Positions 10,912 through 22,924 of a stretch of DNA of 64,000 bases are shown one piece after another. This DNA comes from Polytrichum commune. Lineage: Eukaryota; Streptophyta; Polytrichopsida; Polytrichales; Polytrichaceae. The position numbers were made by a program, and so were the translations under genes. Numbering within the stretch: position 1 is the first letter of the stretch; each line of letters starts with the position of its first letter. The notes under the pieces were generated by a model that saw only the letters and a program-made list of their open reading frames with translations, did not search any database and was not told the DNA's origin. The stretch is from contig OX485804.1 in the NCBI GenBank assembly GCA_950295325.1, positions 57,536,001-57,600,000 on the forward strand, written 5' to 3'.

Positions 10912-11885
10912 AGAAAGAGGAACATCCAGACAACTCCAAATACTTATTGTTGCGTTAGAAGATGCATGATTCACAAACCAGGACATAAAAATTCTATACA
11001 TAGACTTCAAAAATGCCTTTGGCTTCATTGACCACGCTAGACTCCTACCCATAATGAAGGACCTTGGATACCCAAACGATGTCATAAACCTAATTGGAAA
11101 CATATATTCGCAATTCACTACCACATTCATTGGAGAACACTTCGGGAAAACACAACCCATCCTCATTCAAAGAGGAACAATATAAGGAGACACCCTAAGC
11201 CCATACCTATTCATTATATTCTTAGAACCCCTCCTTAGATGGTTACAACAAGGAAATAATGGATACACATTTGGAACATCCAAAGTAAAAATCTCCTCCG
11301 CAGCATATGCCGATGACTTAGCAACAATTGCCAACAGATCAAAATCACTACAAATACAACTCAACAAACTTAACAAATTCTGTAAATGGACTGGCATGGA
11401 TCTTAGAATTCCCAAATGCGCAATTACTGGATGCTCGAACAAATCCAAAGTGAGCCCCCTAGTATTCAAACTCAAATCCAAGCTATCAATATAAACTACA
11501 GAAACGAACCTATATCAGTTTTGAGTCAAAATGAACCATATACATATTTGGAAATAAACCTTGTCCCCTCACTAAAATGGAAAACACAAATACACACTAC
11601 TACCACCAAAGTTATAAAACAATGCAAAAACCTTGCACCTTGTCCAGCCATTATGAAACAAAAATTAATATGGCCGACACAGTTATATATGCTGGAATCG
11701 CATACAATTTCTACGTTGTACCATTCTTCCTACCTGCCATCAAAAAACTTGACAAAAATATTATAACCCTCCACAAAATTATATGTGGACTACCAAAATG
11801 CACGTCAAATATAGCCATGCAACTCCCTTATGACTTATTTGGAATAGAAGTTTTTTCACTAAAAACGCCTACCTACGATGCATAG
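10912..11885 (+). pseudogene. LINE reverse transcriptase domain, broken
   Basis: The frame opens with AERGTSRQLQILIVALEDA (RT motif around the fingers), then ILYIDFKNAFGFIDHARL (first catalytic Asp in motif A), QRGTI-stop-GDTLSPYLF (motif B, with TAA where Gln is expected), AAYADDLATIANRS (catalytic YADD, about 11,297-11,340) and FCKWTGMDLRIPKC. After about 11,490 the thumb continues across frameshifts (LEINLVPSLKW, then KKLDKNIITLHKIICGLP and FGIEVFSLK). One TGA stands where Trp is likely and at least two TAA stops occur. The N-terminal fingers are absent because of the 5' truncation. Confidence 0.85.
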
Positions 11886-13200
11886 GCGAGCAACTACAAC
11901 ATGCCCTTAATGACACAGGTAGACTAGGAAAAATTTACAACGGATTACTACAATTTATACTAGCAACATTTGGTGGTGCCGAAGAAATACCTCGTATCAA
12001 ATACCACCATTGTGTTTGATCACCTATAACTAGAACATTGTTTTACTTAAAAAAGAAGCCAAAGTCCACCTAAAAAACACAATGGACAACTTCATATTTA
12101 ACACCTCCCCACTTTAAAACATCTGGATGAAAGAAGCGCAAAACACGCAGGGCCTAAATCATAAAGCATCGCTCAAATTACTACAAAAGTTACCACTACA
12201 CAATATAATTGAACTAGGGCAAATCACCTTACCCAATGGCCTTAATATGATGAGCCCAAATGACTTTAAAAACTATCATTCCAACCCTACCAAACTAATC
12301 AAAAGCGCACTATACATTGCTCAACAACTATTATGCCGCCTCTCTTGCCCCTCGCAATGTCAACAACCATGCCCGCATCATCACTCTTCAAAAATTCTAA
12401 AAGACAACTACATCATATTAAATCACAACATTCTCCTCAAACAACCCGACCCTCTAGTTCATCCCCCAAATCCACCTCACCCACACCAACCACCCCCACC
12501 AAGAGACATTCTTAAAGACCCTAGACAATTTCCTATCCACACAATCCTTGACCATAAATAGCGACAATACACTAACTCCAATGGAATAACGAAAAATGAC
12601 GCATCGTATCTATGCCAATGGATAATAGGAAATAATAACACCTATAACAAATGGCGAACCCAAAGAGATTTATTCCCATGGTACAACACTAACACTTGTG
12701 CACATAATACCGAACTACTAACTCAATACTACACCAAAAGACAACACAAACACTTCTCGAACTTAATAAAGGCCCAGTTTGCCACAGAACAACAACGAGA
12801 TATGAGATATGTTACCCCCGCAACAATTATCCCATTGGCACATATTTTTATCAATGAATGCAACCCAGAAAATGATATAGAAACCTCCACCAATACTATC
12901 CAAACACACTTTGATGTTGCCCACATATATGAAGACAATGGACGGCACCTTATCACCATCCCCAAAACTAGACTAAATTGGTTATGGAAACAATACCAAC
13001 TCGCAAAAAACACCCCACACGGACTAGAACCTCCCACACAACCATTTGAAACTTAAATGGTATGGTTATACCAAAGATACAAATACCGTATTCCTAAAAA
13101 TGACCCTCTAAAACTAGCCCAATACACAATACCAACCCCAATACTAAACTTTCTCACTACATCATTCAACATCAGCCATTCATATTTTTCCTCTCCAGTC
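11886..13200 (+). pseudogene. LINE linker region of unknown function
   Basis: The broken frame between the RT thumb and the methyltransferase-like segment has pieces such as SYLCQWIIGNNNTYNKWRTQ, then HFSNLIKAQFATEQQRDMRY and DNGRHLITIPKTRLNWLW. It is clearly former protein, because open segments follow each other on the + strand with biased composition, but I do not recognise a domain. A proline- and histidine-rich stretch lies at about 12,440-12,540. Confidence 0.5.
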
Positions 13201-13605
13201 ACATGCCCCATACAACTTAACCAATTTTACTCTCCATTCTCATGAGATAGAATATTTGGATCCTTAGGGAAAGCCTTTGACCATAAATTGAAAGGAATAG
13301 GCTATGCCCACCCCAACAATGCAACAGACTTACTACATGCTATACATTGGGCCCGTCTTGCCGCCAAAATAGACCCAAGCACTATTACAATACTCATATC
13401 ACCTGACACAAACTGGTACCAAAACTTCAACCCACACTCCGGCCCATTCCCAGACACACACATTATCGCCCATTTTGCTACAGATACTATCACATATGAA
13501 GAACCTACTATACCACCCAAACTTAATATACCTAGGAAAGAACTTTTTACACTACAAATACTCTGCATACACCACCAAAATAACTACGTAGGAACCTACG
13601 AATAA
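13201..13605 (+). pseudogene. PCIF1-like methyltransferase-related segment of the LINE
   Basis: After one in-frame TGA the frame reads DRIFGSLGKAFDHKLKGIGY, AHPNNATDLLHAIHWARLAA, then STITILISPDTNWYQNF and PDTHIIAHFATDTITYEEPT. The order FGSLG..F, then a short G-x-G-x-A/N-P turn, then a helix, then a hydrophobic strand ending in P resembles the catalytic core of PCIF1-type adenine methyltransferases, where the turn is NPPF. Here that turn reads HPNN, so the copy would be inactive if the match is real. Similar segments are, from memory, present in green algal retroelements. This is fold-level inference only. Confidence 0.4.
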
Positions 13606-13819
13606 CTAAATCAACTCACCCATATTGTAAATAATCTCTCCATACAACAATGATATACACAAATTGCCACACATACCCCCCCCCCCCGAATACCCCCGTC
13701 AATCCTAACAGAAAGTGGTCCAAACTAACTTATCCCAATATCCCCACACTCAATGAAACACCTATACCACAACTACCTAACTACCAAACTAACTTACCAT
13801 TAAAATTCCATCCACAATT

Positions 13820-14408
13820 CAGTTATTACACTGACGGTTCATTTTAAAAACCTAAACTAATCTCCCCCGGAGTATGGAGAAAAGAAACATCATGTAATGG
13901 CATTTATAGCCCTAAGGGGCTTAGCATAGCCAAAAGACTACATGATGACCATAATATCCTACGGGCAGAAATGATTGCCATCCATAAAGCACTACGAATT
14001 ATCAATACCCAATATCCAAATGAACCCGCATACATATTCACCGATAGTCTAAATGTATTATATCTACTCAACACACAAATTAAACATCCCACACTACACA
14101 ATAGTCACCTTGACCAAGTCACACTTGCCTCCATGGTACAATTGCTCCAAAACCGCTCCCAACCAATCATATTATATAAAGTTAGAGCACATGTCAACAT
14201 AGACGGTAACGAACAAGCAGATAAATTAGCAAAAGAAGGACTGGACCTTACCCATAGAAGTGCCACACACCCATACAAACACGCCCATGCCACACCTTAC
14301 TACTACCAAAAAGACGAATGGCCCTCCATGATAGACACACCAGATAAAGGCCCCGTTAGATTTCTAGAAAAACAAATCAAAGAATATGACAGAATAAACA
14401 ACTTATAA
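13820..14408 (+). pseudogene. LINE RNase H domain
   Basis: The four acidic positions of RNase H are visible in order: YYTDGSF (Asp, about 13,825; TAA follows), LRAEMIAIHKAL (Glu, about 13,960), YIFTDSLNVLYLL (Asp, about 14,040) and NEQADKLAKEGL (Asp, about 14,215). Between them is the expected handle-like KVRAHVNIDGNEQAD. The domain degrades the RNA template strand during second-strand synthesis. Apart from the TAA after the first motif and one frame step the domain is well preserved. Confidence 0.85.
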
Positions 14409-14451
14409 ACTATGGCCATACAAACCCCCAATATTTGTAAATGGACAGGCA

Positions 14452-15289
14452 ATGAAGACATTGACAAGGAACTTTCCAATGAATTTTGGAATAACGTACC
14501 CTACTATTACGAACAAGCAAAAATCATGCCTTATCAAATTTCGCACCGGAACCTACATGGGCCAAGCCAGAAAACAAATCTTCTTTGGTAGACAAAGATT
14601 CCCCACCATCACCTGTCCTATTTGTAATTCATACGAACCTGATACATGGCTACATGTACTACTCACATGTAGGCAACAACATATATACTCACTACACGTC
14701 AAAAGACATAACAAAGCAGTATGGGAAATCATAAAATTACTAATTTCTTCCGAAAAATCCCGATGCTACACTCTCATGAACGCTGGTACCTTTAATGAAA
14801 ACCCCCAAGAAAAACATTGTCCCTAACTGGCTCTTACCCTGCACATGTGGAACCCAAAGATGCCACTGTAACTCTCGATTTAGACCCGACATTCTTTGCG
14901 TTAAAGAGTTACCATATCAAAATGAACCCCCCACAAATATAGACCAAACTCTTACCATACAATTCATTGAATTTACATACTGTAATGACAGATTCTCACC
15001 AGAAACACTAGAAGCTAAAGCCAACAAATACAAGCCAATAATAGAAAACATTGTTGCTCTAGGCTGGAAAATTGATCCGCTCATTGTTATTACAACATGC
15101 ACTAGAGCTGCAGCACACATTCCATCAATGAAACTACTTGAAGACAAATTTAAACTACCTATGCCATCCATCCGAAATACCTTCAAAAACATCAATACCA
15201 TTGCCATACAATACGCCATGTCCATCCTCCTCCACAAAAGAAGACTAGAAAATCACCAACCTCTACCACAAATACAAAACCCCCCCTAG
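14452..15289 (+). pseudogene. LINE zinc knuckle and restriction-like endonuclease (RLE)
   Basis: First comes a zinc knuckle, CPICNSYEPDTWLHVLLTC (about 14,614-14,670), with a trailing CRQQHIYSLH. After a frame step at about 14,800 comes a Cys/His cluster CTCGTQRCHCNSRF leading directly into RPDILCV, then FIEFTYCNDRF, ETLEAKANKYKPIIENIV, and LIVITTCTRAAAHIPSM. PD...E...K in this spacing matches the PD-(D/E)XK endonuclease fused to the C terminus of R2/Dualen-type LINEs, which nicks the target DNA. The last 164 codons (14,795-15,289) are an intact frame ending in TAG. Confidence 0.75.
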
Positions 15290-15616
15290 AGGACTCAAAA
15301 GTTGTGTTATGAAAAACGCCCTCCCCACACAATAATGAGATCATGCCATGACGTCTAAACCCCGCACAAAACAAACCTTATATTAATTAGACCTTATTTG
15401 TACTCTTTTTATTTGTTACTGGCTTCTATTTGTTATTGGTTGCTATTTGTTACTGGTTACTTGTGACCATAGTGTCTACTCTCGAAAGGAGGAAGTAGTT
15501 CTTTACTTCTATTCCTATGTCCCGTGGACATAGGGCTAGGAGTGGAACGAACAAACACTTCATTCACGTTGGTCCCCTCCGGGGATCAAGGATTCTTCTT
15601 CTCTCCGAATGAGAGG

Positions 15617-18600
15617 AAAGTGAGAATTAACTTAATCATTCCTAAGAAAGATTACTCTTATGCAAACTCGTTTGTATGTAACAATCTTCATGAGGTAGAT
15701 AGATTCAATCATGAGATTAAATAGACTGCGGTTATTGAAACATCTGGATGAGTCAAAGGAAGTTTAATTAGGCAATAGTCTAATTGAACAACCTAAAGAC
15801 TAAACTTGAATTTCTATCAGTACATTGAGAATTGACATATTGTCGTTGTAATATGTTTTGATGAACTCAAGCTCAAGTAGAAGGGAGGAGAAGACAATGG
15901 GTTGGAGAATAAGAAGAGGCTATGGTCTCAACAATTACGAACCGTAGAGGTTCTATCTTCCTAACCTTTGGTAGGAAATGAAAGGTCAACCTATCAAGAC
16001 CATTGACGGTGGAAAATCGGGAGAAAATGAGAAATCACAATAACCGTGAGCTATACGATTCTTGGAATAAGCATTGGATGCTATGGTGGTACTTCAACCA
16101 AAAACTATAGTCTTCTTGCAATTCATTACCAAAATATTAATCAAGGAACACTACAACCTTGAAAGGGTGAACTTAAAGAGGATTAATTAAGATGAGACCG
16201 TTGACTACTCCAGAGTGCCTTTGGTTTTGGAAAAGAGACAAAAATGGGTTACTACATGCAAGATTATTATCGATGGCTATGCCTATGCTTGAGCACCACA
16301 CTTGGTCCAATTAAATTGAACTCACTGCCAAACTATTGCGTGGGTATATAATGTGAGACTGAGTGACCGTCACAATCGCATGTATTGACATTGAGAGGTT
16401 TTGAAGTCTTTAATGCATAAATCATCACCTAATTGTCAATTTCACCATGAAACAATATGAAATAACCATGTGTTTTCCATAAATAAACTTATCAGTTATA
16501 ACAAAATTCACCTTTCAAGTTTTCCCTGAATGTTTCCTTGGGTGTTTTTCAATACCAAAATCTAAACAACACACCTTGTCTCAATAACACCCACTCTTGA
16601 GATACACACAATGAAATACAAAAACTCATATACCCATAAACATGCCAGCAAACCAACAAATAAGGCCAAAAATGCGTCCCCATCCCCCTTGTCTATGGCT
16701 ATTCATAGAGACCACCGCTAACATGAGGCAATAGCTTAATAAACCCACCTCAGGTTCACATATGAGCTCACGGCTATGTATCAAGGTGAAGCGTCCGTTA
16801 TTCATGCTGACACTAGAGGTTGGTGTCGTCTCTATCTCGTCAAGTAAACTTCACATGTTTTGGGATATCATGGGTGGATGTATTCTCCATACACATTAGA
16901 TATAATCCTTGTAAAATTTCTTATCATTTGGAGCTAATTGGGTAGGAGAGCATTGCAAACAAGTTTCAACACATTTGGAACTCCCCGTATGAAGGTGCTC
17001 CAAACATTACAAATTTATACACTGAAGAATAATAATATACAACAAAAAATTGCTTGAATTAGAAAATTGACAAACCCTACGAATTTATCCATGGTGTATC
17101 TCTATTATCCCAAAACATTGTTGGGTTTGAAGCACATTAGGTCACATGAATGAACATTTTCCCTCATGTCGGGGCCATATATGGCCCCAATGGCATTTAG
17201 GGGTAAATAATATTATACAATACATGTTAGACGCCAAAGATGTGCAAGCTCATTTCCCAAAGGTGAACTTCAATCGCTAAAATAGTGGCTACATTCCTTC
17301 AATGTCATTTCAAAATTTTAAACTTACATAGACTGCACATCCAACAAATTTATCTCGCATTCTAAACCATTCAAATTTGCATTATCAAATACACAGTGTC
17401 ACACGAATGATCAAAATTTCATCCATTTTGGGTGAACTCTTTGATATTCCGCTTCGCCATTGCTTTCAAAACTTGCAAGAAACCCAACACAAGTTACCTC
17501 CATCACAAACCCAAGTTCGAGTCTCGACCACACAAGAATTGAAACAAATAAAATTTCTTCACATTTATGATGAGTTAGCTTAATTAGCTTCATTAAACAT
17601 TCATGAGGTTGGTATATATGCTTTTGTTGCATGTGCAATGAGCAGAGTGCTTTAGTAGTATTTTAATCTTACACTCGGTCACCGAACCGGCATGCGACCA
17701 CTTCATCACTTTAGTTGTTTCTCGCAATTTAATTTCAAATCTACACTATAGCTACTTGGTAGATATATATAAGTGATTGGGGTTTGCAAGCAAGTTGTGA
17801 GAGGGTTTCAGGGTTGCTTGATTCTACAAGCTTACATGTGGAGTCACGTCTTAGTAGTAGTTGGAATGTATTTATAGAGCACATTAATTAGTAGCTTGGA
17901 GGCCGCATTTATATAAGTCATGCATTTTGGGGCCCGAGGGTCGATTCCGCAAAAGAGAAATCGTGGTGGACCCGAATTCAAAGCCATGATGTAGTATGTG
18001 CAGATTTCAAGTCTTGGATGATGCCAAATTTGCCATCGTAAGCTAGAAGCCATTTGACCTAATGGGGACACAATGGTTGGGAGAACCAATAAGTTAAGCG
18101 CCCATGGTGCCATGCACTTGAAAGGTGTGGATAAGGTACATGCCACGTGGGTCTTATGTGGTCACTCTTCTTAATCACACACCAGTTTTTGAGTGGTATA
18201 TGGCAAGGCTAATTGTTAGGAACATATATCAAAAATGCGTGTGGTACAAAGAGACTGGACTATGTGTTCAAAATGTAGACACCATTCTAGGTCAGCCATG
18301 AACACAATCGATAGGGTTTTTTTTAATCACTGCTCAAAGTGGAAGGGCATCATGCCTTTCACTTCTTATAGCTTTTGCATTCCAACTTCGATTTCGAGAC
18401 TTCAAAGGACAATTTGTGTCACTTGTAGTAATATAAGAAGAATGTACAAAATCCTTATGGATCCGATCCGATGGTTGGAATCGTCTAAAAGCGGATGTGG
18501 AGTTGGAAGTGTTTATTTGTTTACATTTACTCCCACCGTTGATTAATTATTGATGAGAAGCTTCTCCAACAAGAAGAGGGCTAAGAGCACCACCGACTTA

Positions 18601-19450
18601 ATCAATTGGAAGATCAACTGCCATGGCCAGAAGCATTTCCTCACATGCCACCTAGAACCAACATCCAAAAATATTGCACAATAAAGCTATTTTTAATAGG
18701 TCGGGAGCAACCGATTGGTGTTTGGAGGTGCATCTTGTCTTTGATATGTTGATTGGAAACTCTCTAGTTCCAACAAATGCTTTAAATATAGACATGTTGA
18801 GCCCACCAACCTCGTGGATTCCAAGAAGTTCCCAAGCTTAATTTACATGTTCCCAAGAGGAAAAGATCAAACTTGAGACTAAACTTCAGTGAGACCGAGA
18901 ATAAGAGGAAAAAACTTCTTAACCTTGTGTGTGTGTGTGTGTGTCTGTTGTAAATAAATAAATTTGTAAATCCTAACATGGGAGAAGCAAGCTATACAAG
19001 TATTCAAAAAAAAAAGTTCTACGAAGTACAAAAGCTTTTCTTGTGTTATACCTTCTATGTTGAACTTTGAAAAATATTGTTGCTAAGAACGTATTGAATT
19101 GGAGAATATCCACCAACTTAACATTGTGTTCCCATAATCGGTTTACATCGTCTACCAATAAGACCTTTGTACCCTCATAATCTTTGCATACACAAACCAA
19201 ACAAGGCATGCTTTGGTGCATTGGACCCCTACTCAATGGCAAACGATATAAATTGGAAAAGTGTAGCACTTCAAGGGGTGAGGTCTTAAGGATGATGGTA
19301 TGCGGATGACAAACAAGGAGATGAAAAAGACAACATCCCAAGACTTTCTTTTAACTAGTATTTGCGATCAATCCTGACGTTCTGGTCAATTACAGACTAA
19401 ACTACCATCCCACGCGCGCTTTAATACCTCCATTTTGATGTTCACAATCT
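15617..19450. other. No gene seen; older repeats
   Basis: The part up to about 16,400 is the right half of the LINE's target sequence and has no intact frame. Partial reverse R1 repeats lie near 18,165-18,320 and a (TG)n run at 18,925-18,944. Segment 19,090-19,250 resembles the tandem repeat that follows. ORFs are short and unconvincing. Confidence 0.35.
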
Positions 19451-20102
19451 CTTAATATACAATCACCTACATAATGGCTACATGGCGAGTTCGCATAAAA
19501 ACACTTGAAACACAAATGTCCACATTTCCAAAAACTACTTGCTTATTTCCAAACTTATGAACAGTTCGAAATCACCTAAACACCAATACTTGGTGTGTTG
19601 AACCCCTTATCCCCCAATCAGTGAAGGACGAACTTAACAAGTACATATGGATTTTGAGAATGCCCAACATCTTAACCTCATGCTGTGGTGATGAAGTTCT
19701 TAGGTCATCTACCAATAAAACCTTTGAACCCTTATAACTTTTGCATATGAAAACCGATCAAGGCGAGCTTTGGTGTCTTAATATACATTCGCCTACATAA
19801 TGACTACATGGCGAGTTCGCATAAAAACACTTGAAACACAAATGTCCACATTTCCAAAAACTACTTGCTTATTTCCAAACTCATGAAGAGTCCGAAATCA
19901 CCTAAACACCAATATTTGGTGTGTTGAACCCCTCATCCCCCAATCACTGAAGGACGAACTTAACAAGTACATATGGATTTTGAGACTGCCCAACATCTTA
20001 ACCTCATGCTGTGGTGATGAAGCTTTTAGGTCATCTACCAATAAAACCTTTGAACCCTTATAACTTTTGCATATGAAAACCGATCAAGGTGAGCTTTGGT
20101 GC
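19451..20102 (+). repeat. Two-unit tandem repeat, period 326 bp
   Basis: CTTAATATAC at 19,451 recurs at 19,777 and the following sequence (CATGGCGAGTTCGCATAAAA, then CAACATCTTAACCTCATGCT) repeats nearly base for base, so the duplication is recent. A third, diverged start follows at about 20,083. There is no coding potential. Confidence 0.8.
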
Positions 20103-20739
20103 GTTGGAATGCCTTCTCGACGAGGGCAATATGAACGCATTGTCACGTAAAGTGACGGTGTTTGGCACCGCATACAATTAAGGCGGATGGCAGGCTCCCT
20201 TTCGGCAACAACAAGGGGACGAAGGTCACCACCACCTACTACCCAGCCTGCAGGCCAGGCTTGGATTGAATGGAACAGGCACATGCACGAGACTGTTGGG
20301 AGGGGGGGAGTGGGGCCCACCACGACCCTGACTTATTAACTTATTCTACGGCCCCAAGGGGGGGGGTCTCCCCCCTTCCCGGTGCCTTCTTTGGCCCCGA
20401 AGGCCTCGGGTACAACAATAATGCTCCAAGGCCCATCCATATATATACGGTAGACTCACGACCAATGAACGCGGACGACCGAGCGCCACACCATTTGGGC
20501 TAATAATAAGTGTGTGTGGGTGGGTTGCCGTTTGGAGTCATGTGTTGTTGTAATTGCCTTTTGTGTTGGTATTGCCGTTTTGTTACCAACTAAGTTATGT
20601 CATAGTCTTCGGTGTGCATATGAACTAATGTTATTTGGGTAAGAAACGGTGCTCTCAGTAACATGTTGTAGCAGCGTGTAACACACCACATGGTCACCCA
20701 CACTAATTAGACAAAAAAAAAGTGTAGTCACAAATGCAC
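20103..20739. other. GC-rich stretch, no gene recognised
   Basis: Local GC is clearly above the surroundings at 20,150-20,490, with G9 and C6 runs around 20,360. A 77-codon ORF at 20,270-20,503 has no recognisable domain. It could be a CpG-rich piece of a retrotransposon or recently captured DNA. Confidence 0.3.
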
Positions 20740-20916
20740 CGGTTTGGTTTGTAAAATGAACGATTGAAGTTCTAAACTTAAAGGAAATTTTAGAGAAATG
20801 TATGGAATATACCTCAAGTTAATGAAGGAAACCCGAAAGATCACAATATGTAACCCGGTTGAATTTAAAAACACTAGGATCTTGACCGATTATGCCCAAA
20901 ATCTCCGTAGGCATTC
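20740..20916 (-). mobile_element. GGGGAGATTTTTGGGC family, reverse copy
   Basis: The reverse complement ends CGGAGATTTTGGGCATAATC and carries the family's AACCGGTT-type inner motifs. It is the reversed, one-ended copy of the family described at 431-833. Confidence 0.5.
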
Positions 20917-21324
20917 CTTACTACCGTGGTTTCCTAGCAACTTGGGCATGTGCTTGCCTGATAATTATTTAAAGTGCCCAAAATAATCAGGCATCCCCAA
21001 AAAAGAGTGTATCAAAATCGGGTAGTTTCATAATACAATTAAAATAAGATAGGCATTCATCCAAGTTTTCTTACAGTTTCTAGATGGCTATTGCTAATTT
21101 CAAGTAAGGTGGGCGATTTCCCCTAAACCCTTACCTTCACATTTGAAACTCCCATTGGTTACCCTAAGCTATTATGTGACATGGTTTGTTATGTGTGAGA
21201 GATATGTACCTATTGAACTTTTGTTAGTAAACATTGAACTCCTGAGTAAGACGTTATTGCATTGTGTAACTCCAAATAGTAACACACATTGATTGGGATA
21301 ATTAGTACATTGTACACGGTACAT

Positions 21325-21540
21325 TGAATATGCTATTTAGTGTCACTTACTATGTGAAATTACATAACGCTATAATTGCTTATTATACATCTCATTTCTA
21401 ACCAACAAAGGTCAAATCGGTTGTCTGGACATTATAGGACATTATAGCATCTTTATTTAGTTTAAAAATTACATAGGAATGTGTAACTCCAAATGGTAAT
21501 TAAGCAACACTAAATATCATAGTTAGTGTTGTTTTGGAGT
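21325..21540. mobile_element. Small MITE of the TTTAGTGTCACTTAC family
   Basis: The left end GCTATTTAGTGTCACTTAC and right end CAACACTAAATATCATAGTT are inverted relative to each other around about 200 bp. The inner motif CATAACGCTATAA is shared with the copy around 2,060-2,626. Confidence 0.45.
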
Positions 21541-21639
21541 TTACCCCTCGCCGCGGCCTTGACTTTGCAGGTCTTCCTTTATGATACGTGGCCATAACTT
21601 TAAAAAGGGGCTAATATTAGCACATACTCGGAACATGGA

Positions 21640-21935
21640 TCACGGATTCCAAATTCCCGAAAGCGGATGGACTTTTGGAGAGTGGATTTTGTAGACTCGT
21701 TGATTGATTGGGGGGCGGAGAAGAGAATTGACAAATGGGTTAAGTAGTCTGAACTTCAAAGCGGCATGCACGCCAAGTGGTGTGCCTTGCAACTTCGTTG
21801 GGAACCGAGGCTATGGAAAAACGAGGGGATGCATGCAACGAGCTCTCCGATTATGTATATAGAATTCCTATTGAATGGAAATGATGAAAATCCCGGAATA
21901 TTGTAGTGGCCGATGCTTTTTCAAAGCAACTTCCA
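21640..21935 (+). pseudogene. Ty3/gypsy-like pol scrap (RNase H end)
   Basis: The frame near 21,897-21,930 reads NIVVADAFSKQ, which matches the conserved end of the Ty3/gypsy RNase H domain (N-x-VADALSR). Upstream sequence of decent GC but with stops may be the rest of the domain. No RT, integrase, LTR or PBS could be joined to it. The call rests on one motif. Confidence 0.4.
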
Positions 21936-22461
21936 AACCTACACCACCGTACTACTACTTCCGGGGAGCCCGGAGGCTATATATGAGAATACTCCCGACT
22001 CAAGGTCGATATACAATTCTATTCCTATGAAGGCCGATAGTGAGGGAAAACACACACGGACATCATGATGTAACTTAGGGTGAGTTTCCACGTGGGCCGC
22101 TCGCCGACCGGATTCTAGTGTGAATAAGGACAAACCCACCTAAATGTAGAGGGAATCTGGTGGGGGTCGGGTTCGTATGTGTCAACTAGCTACTCCCATC
22201 TTCTGAAATCTAGGTTCATTTACTAATCTCCTCCTTCAAGTTAAAATTTCTTTTACCTCCTCCTTAAACGGGTCTTCAATCCTTCAATCGTGTCCACGGT
22301 TCTCCGCATCCTAGCGGCCCACTAGAATGTGGTTGCATAATGGCTTGTGCTTAACACCATGCGAACACCTCCGACCCACTATTTTGTAGAACCTAATGGG
22401 CAAGTGGCCTACATCGAAACTCACCCTTATACCATTGAGGGGTTGATCACATCGGCTACTA

Positions 22462-22924
22462 CACTCTAAACTCCGTATTATCACACCTGTGGCAACCAAA
22501 GTGCACGTGATATTACAAAGTTTTGTAGCGTGAACATGGATGCGTGATACTAGTGAATTAGTGTAGCATGTGACACTATGGAATAACACAAAGTGCAACA
22601 TTTTAATGGCGTGGTGGGGTCCACTCCACTTGGCCTTCCCGGGCGATGTGGCATATGCATGCACAAACATTCAACAAGTGGCATAAGAAGAGGAAGAAGA
22701 ATAAGAATAAGAAGGTGACACTCCACATATTGACACATGGCGCAATGCAGGGTGTGGGTTGACTTCTAAATGGTTAGCATTAATGACAAAATTCATGATA
22801 TAAGGGAGAGAAAGGTGACAACAATAAGGAGTGAGATTTGAACTACGAACATCCATTCCCTAGGGTTTCGGGATATTAGAGAGTCAGTGACATTATGGAA
22901 GTCGATATTACGGAGTTTAGGGTG
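22462..22924. mobile_element. TA-flanked MITE, family CACTCTAACCTCCG (copy 2)
   Basis: It begins CACTCTAAACTCCGTATTAT, ends ATTACGGAGTTTAGGGTG and is flanked by TA. It is longer than its two sisters (463 versus about 347 bp) and includes a purine-rich AAGAAGAGGAAGAAGAATAAG stretch. Confidence 0.6.

Larger units (their letters stand above)
10912..15603 (+). mobile_element. 5'-truncated LINE with RT, MTase-like region, RNase H and restriction-like endonuclease
   Basis: Both borders are fixed by a 13-bp TSD TCCGAATGAGAGG (10,899-10,911 and 15,604-15,616). The 4,692-bp insert starts inside the RT domain, so any 5' endonuclease or gag-like ORF is lost, as usual after incomplete target-primed reverse transcription. 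Reading right, the order is RT with YADD (about 11,303), a linker, a methyltransferase-like segment (about 13,200-13,600), RNase H (13,820-14,240), a zinc knuckle (14,614) and an RPD...EFT...K endonuclease domain ending at 15,289. The 3' UTR of about 310 bp contains ATTTGTTACTGG tandem repeats (about 15,410-15,465) and a tail related to the SINE at 24,203. Several stops and frameshifts make it inactive. RT plus RNase H plus C-terminal endonuclease best fits the Dualen/RandI group. Confidence 0.85.

Noticed and set aside
12729-13037. Minus-strand ORFs within the LINE
   Set aside because: Shadows caused by the low-G sense strand, which gives open antisense frames.
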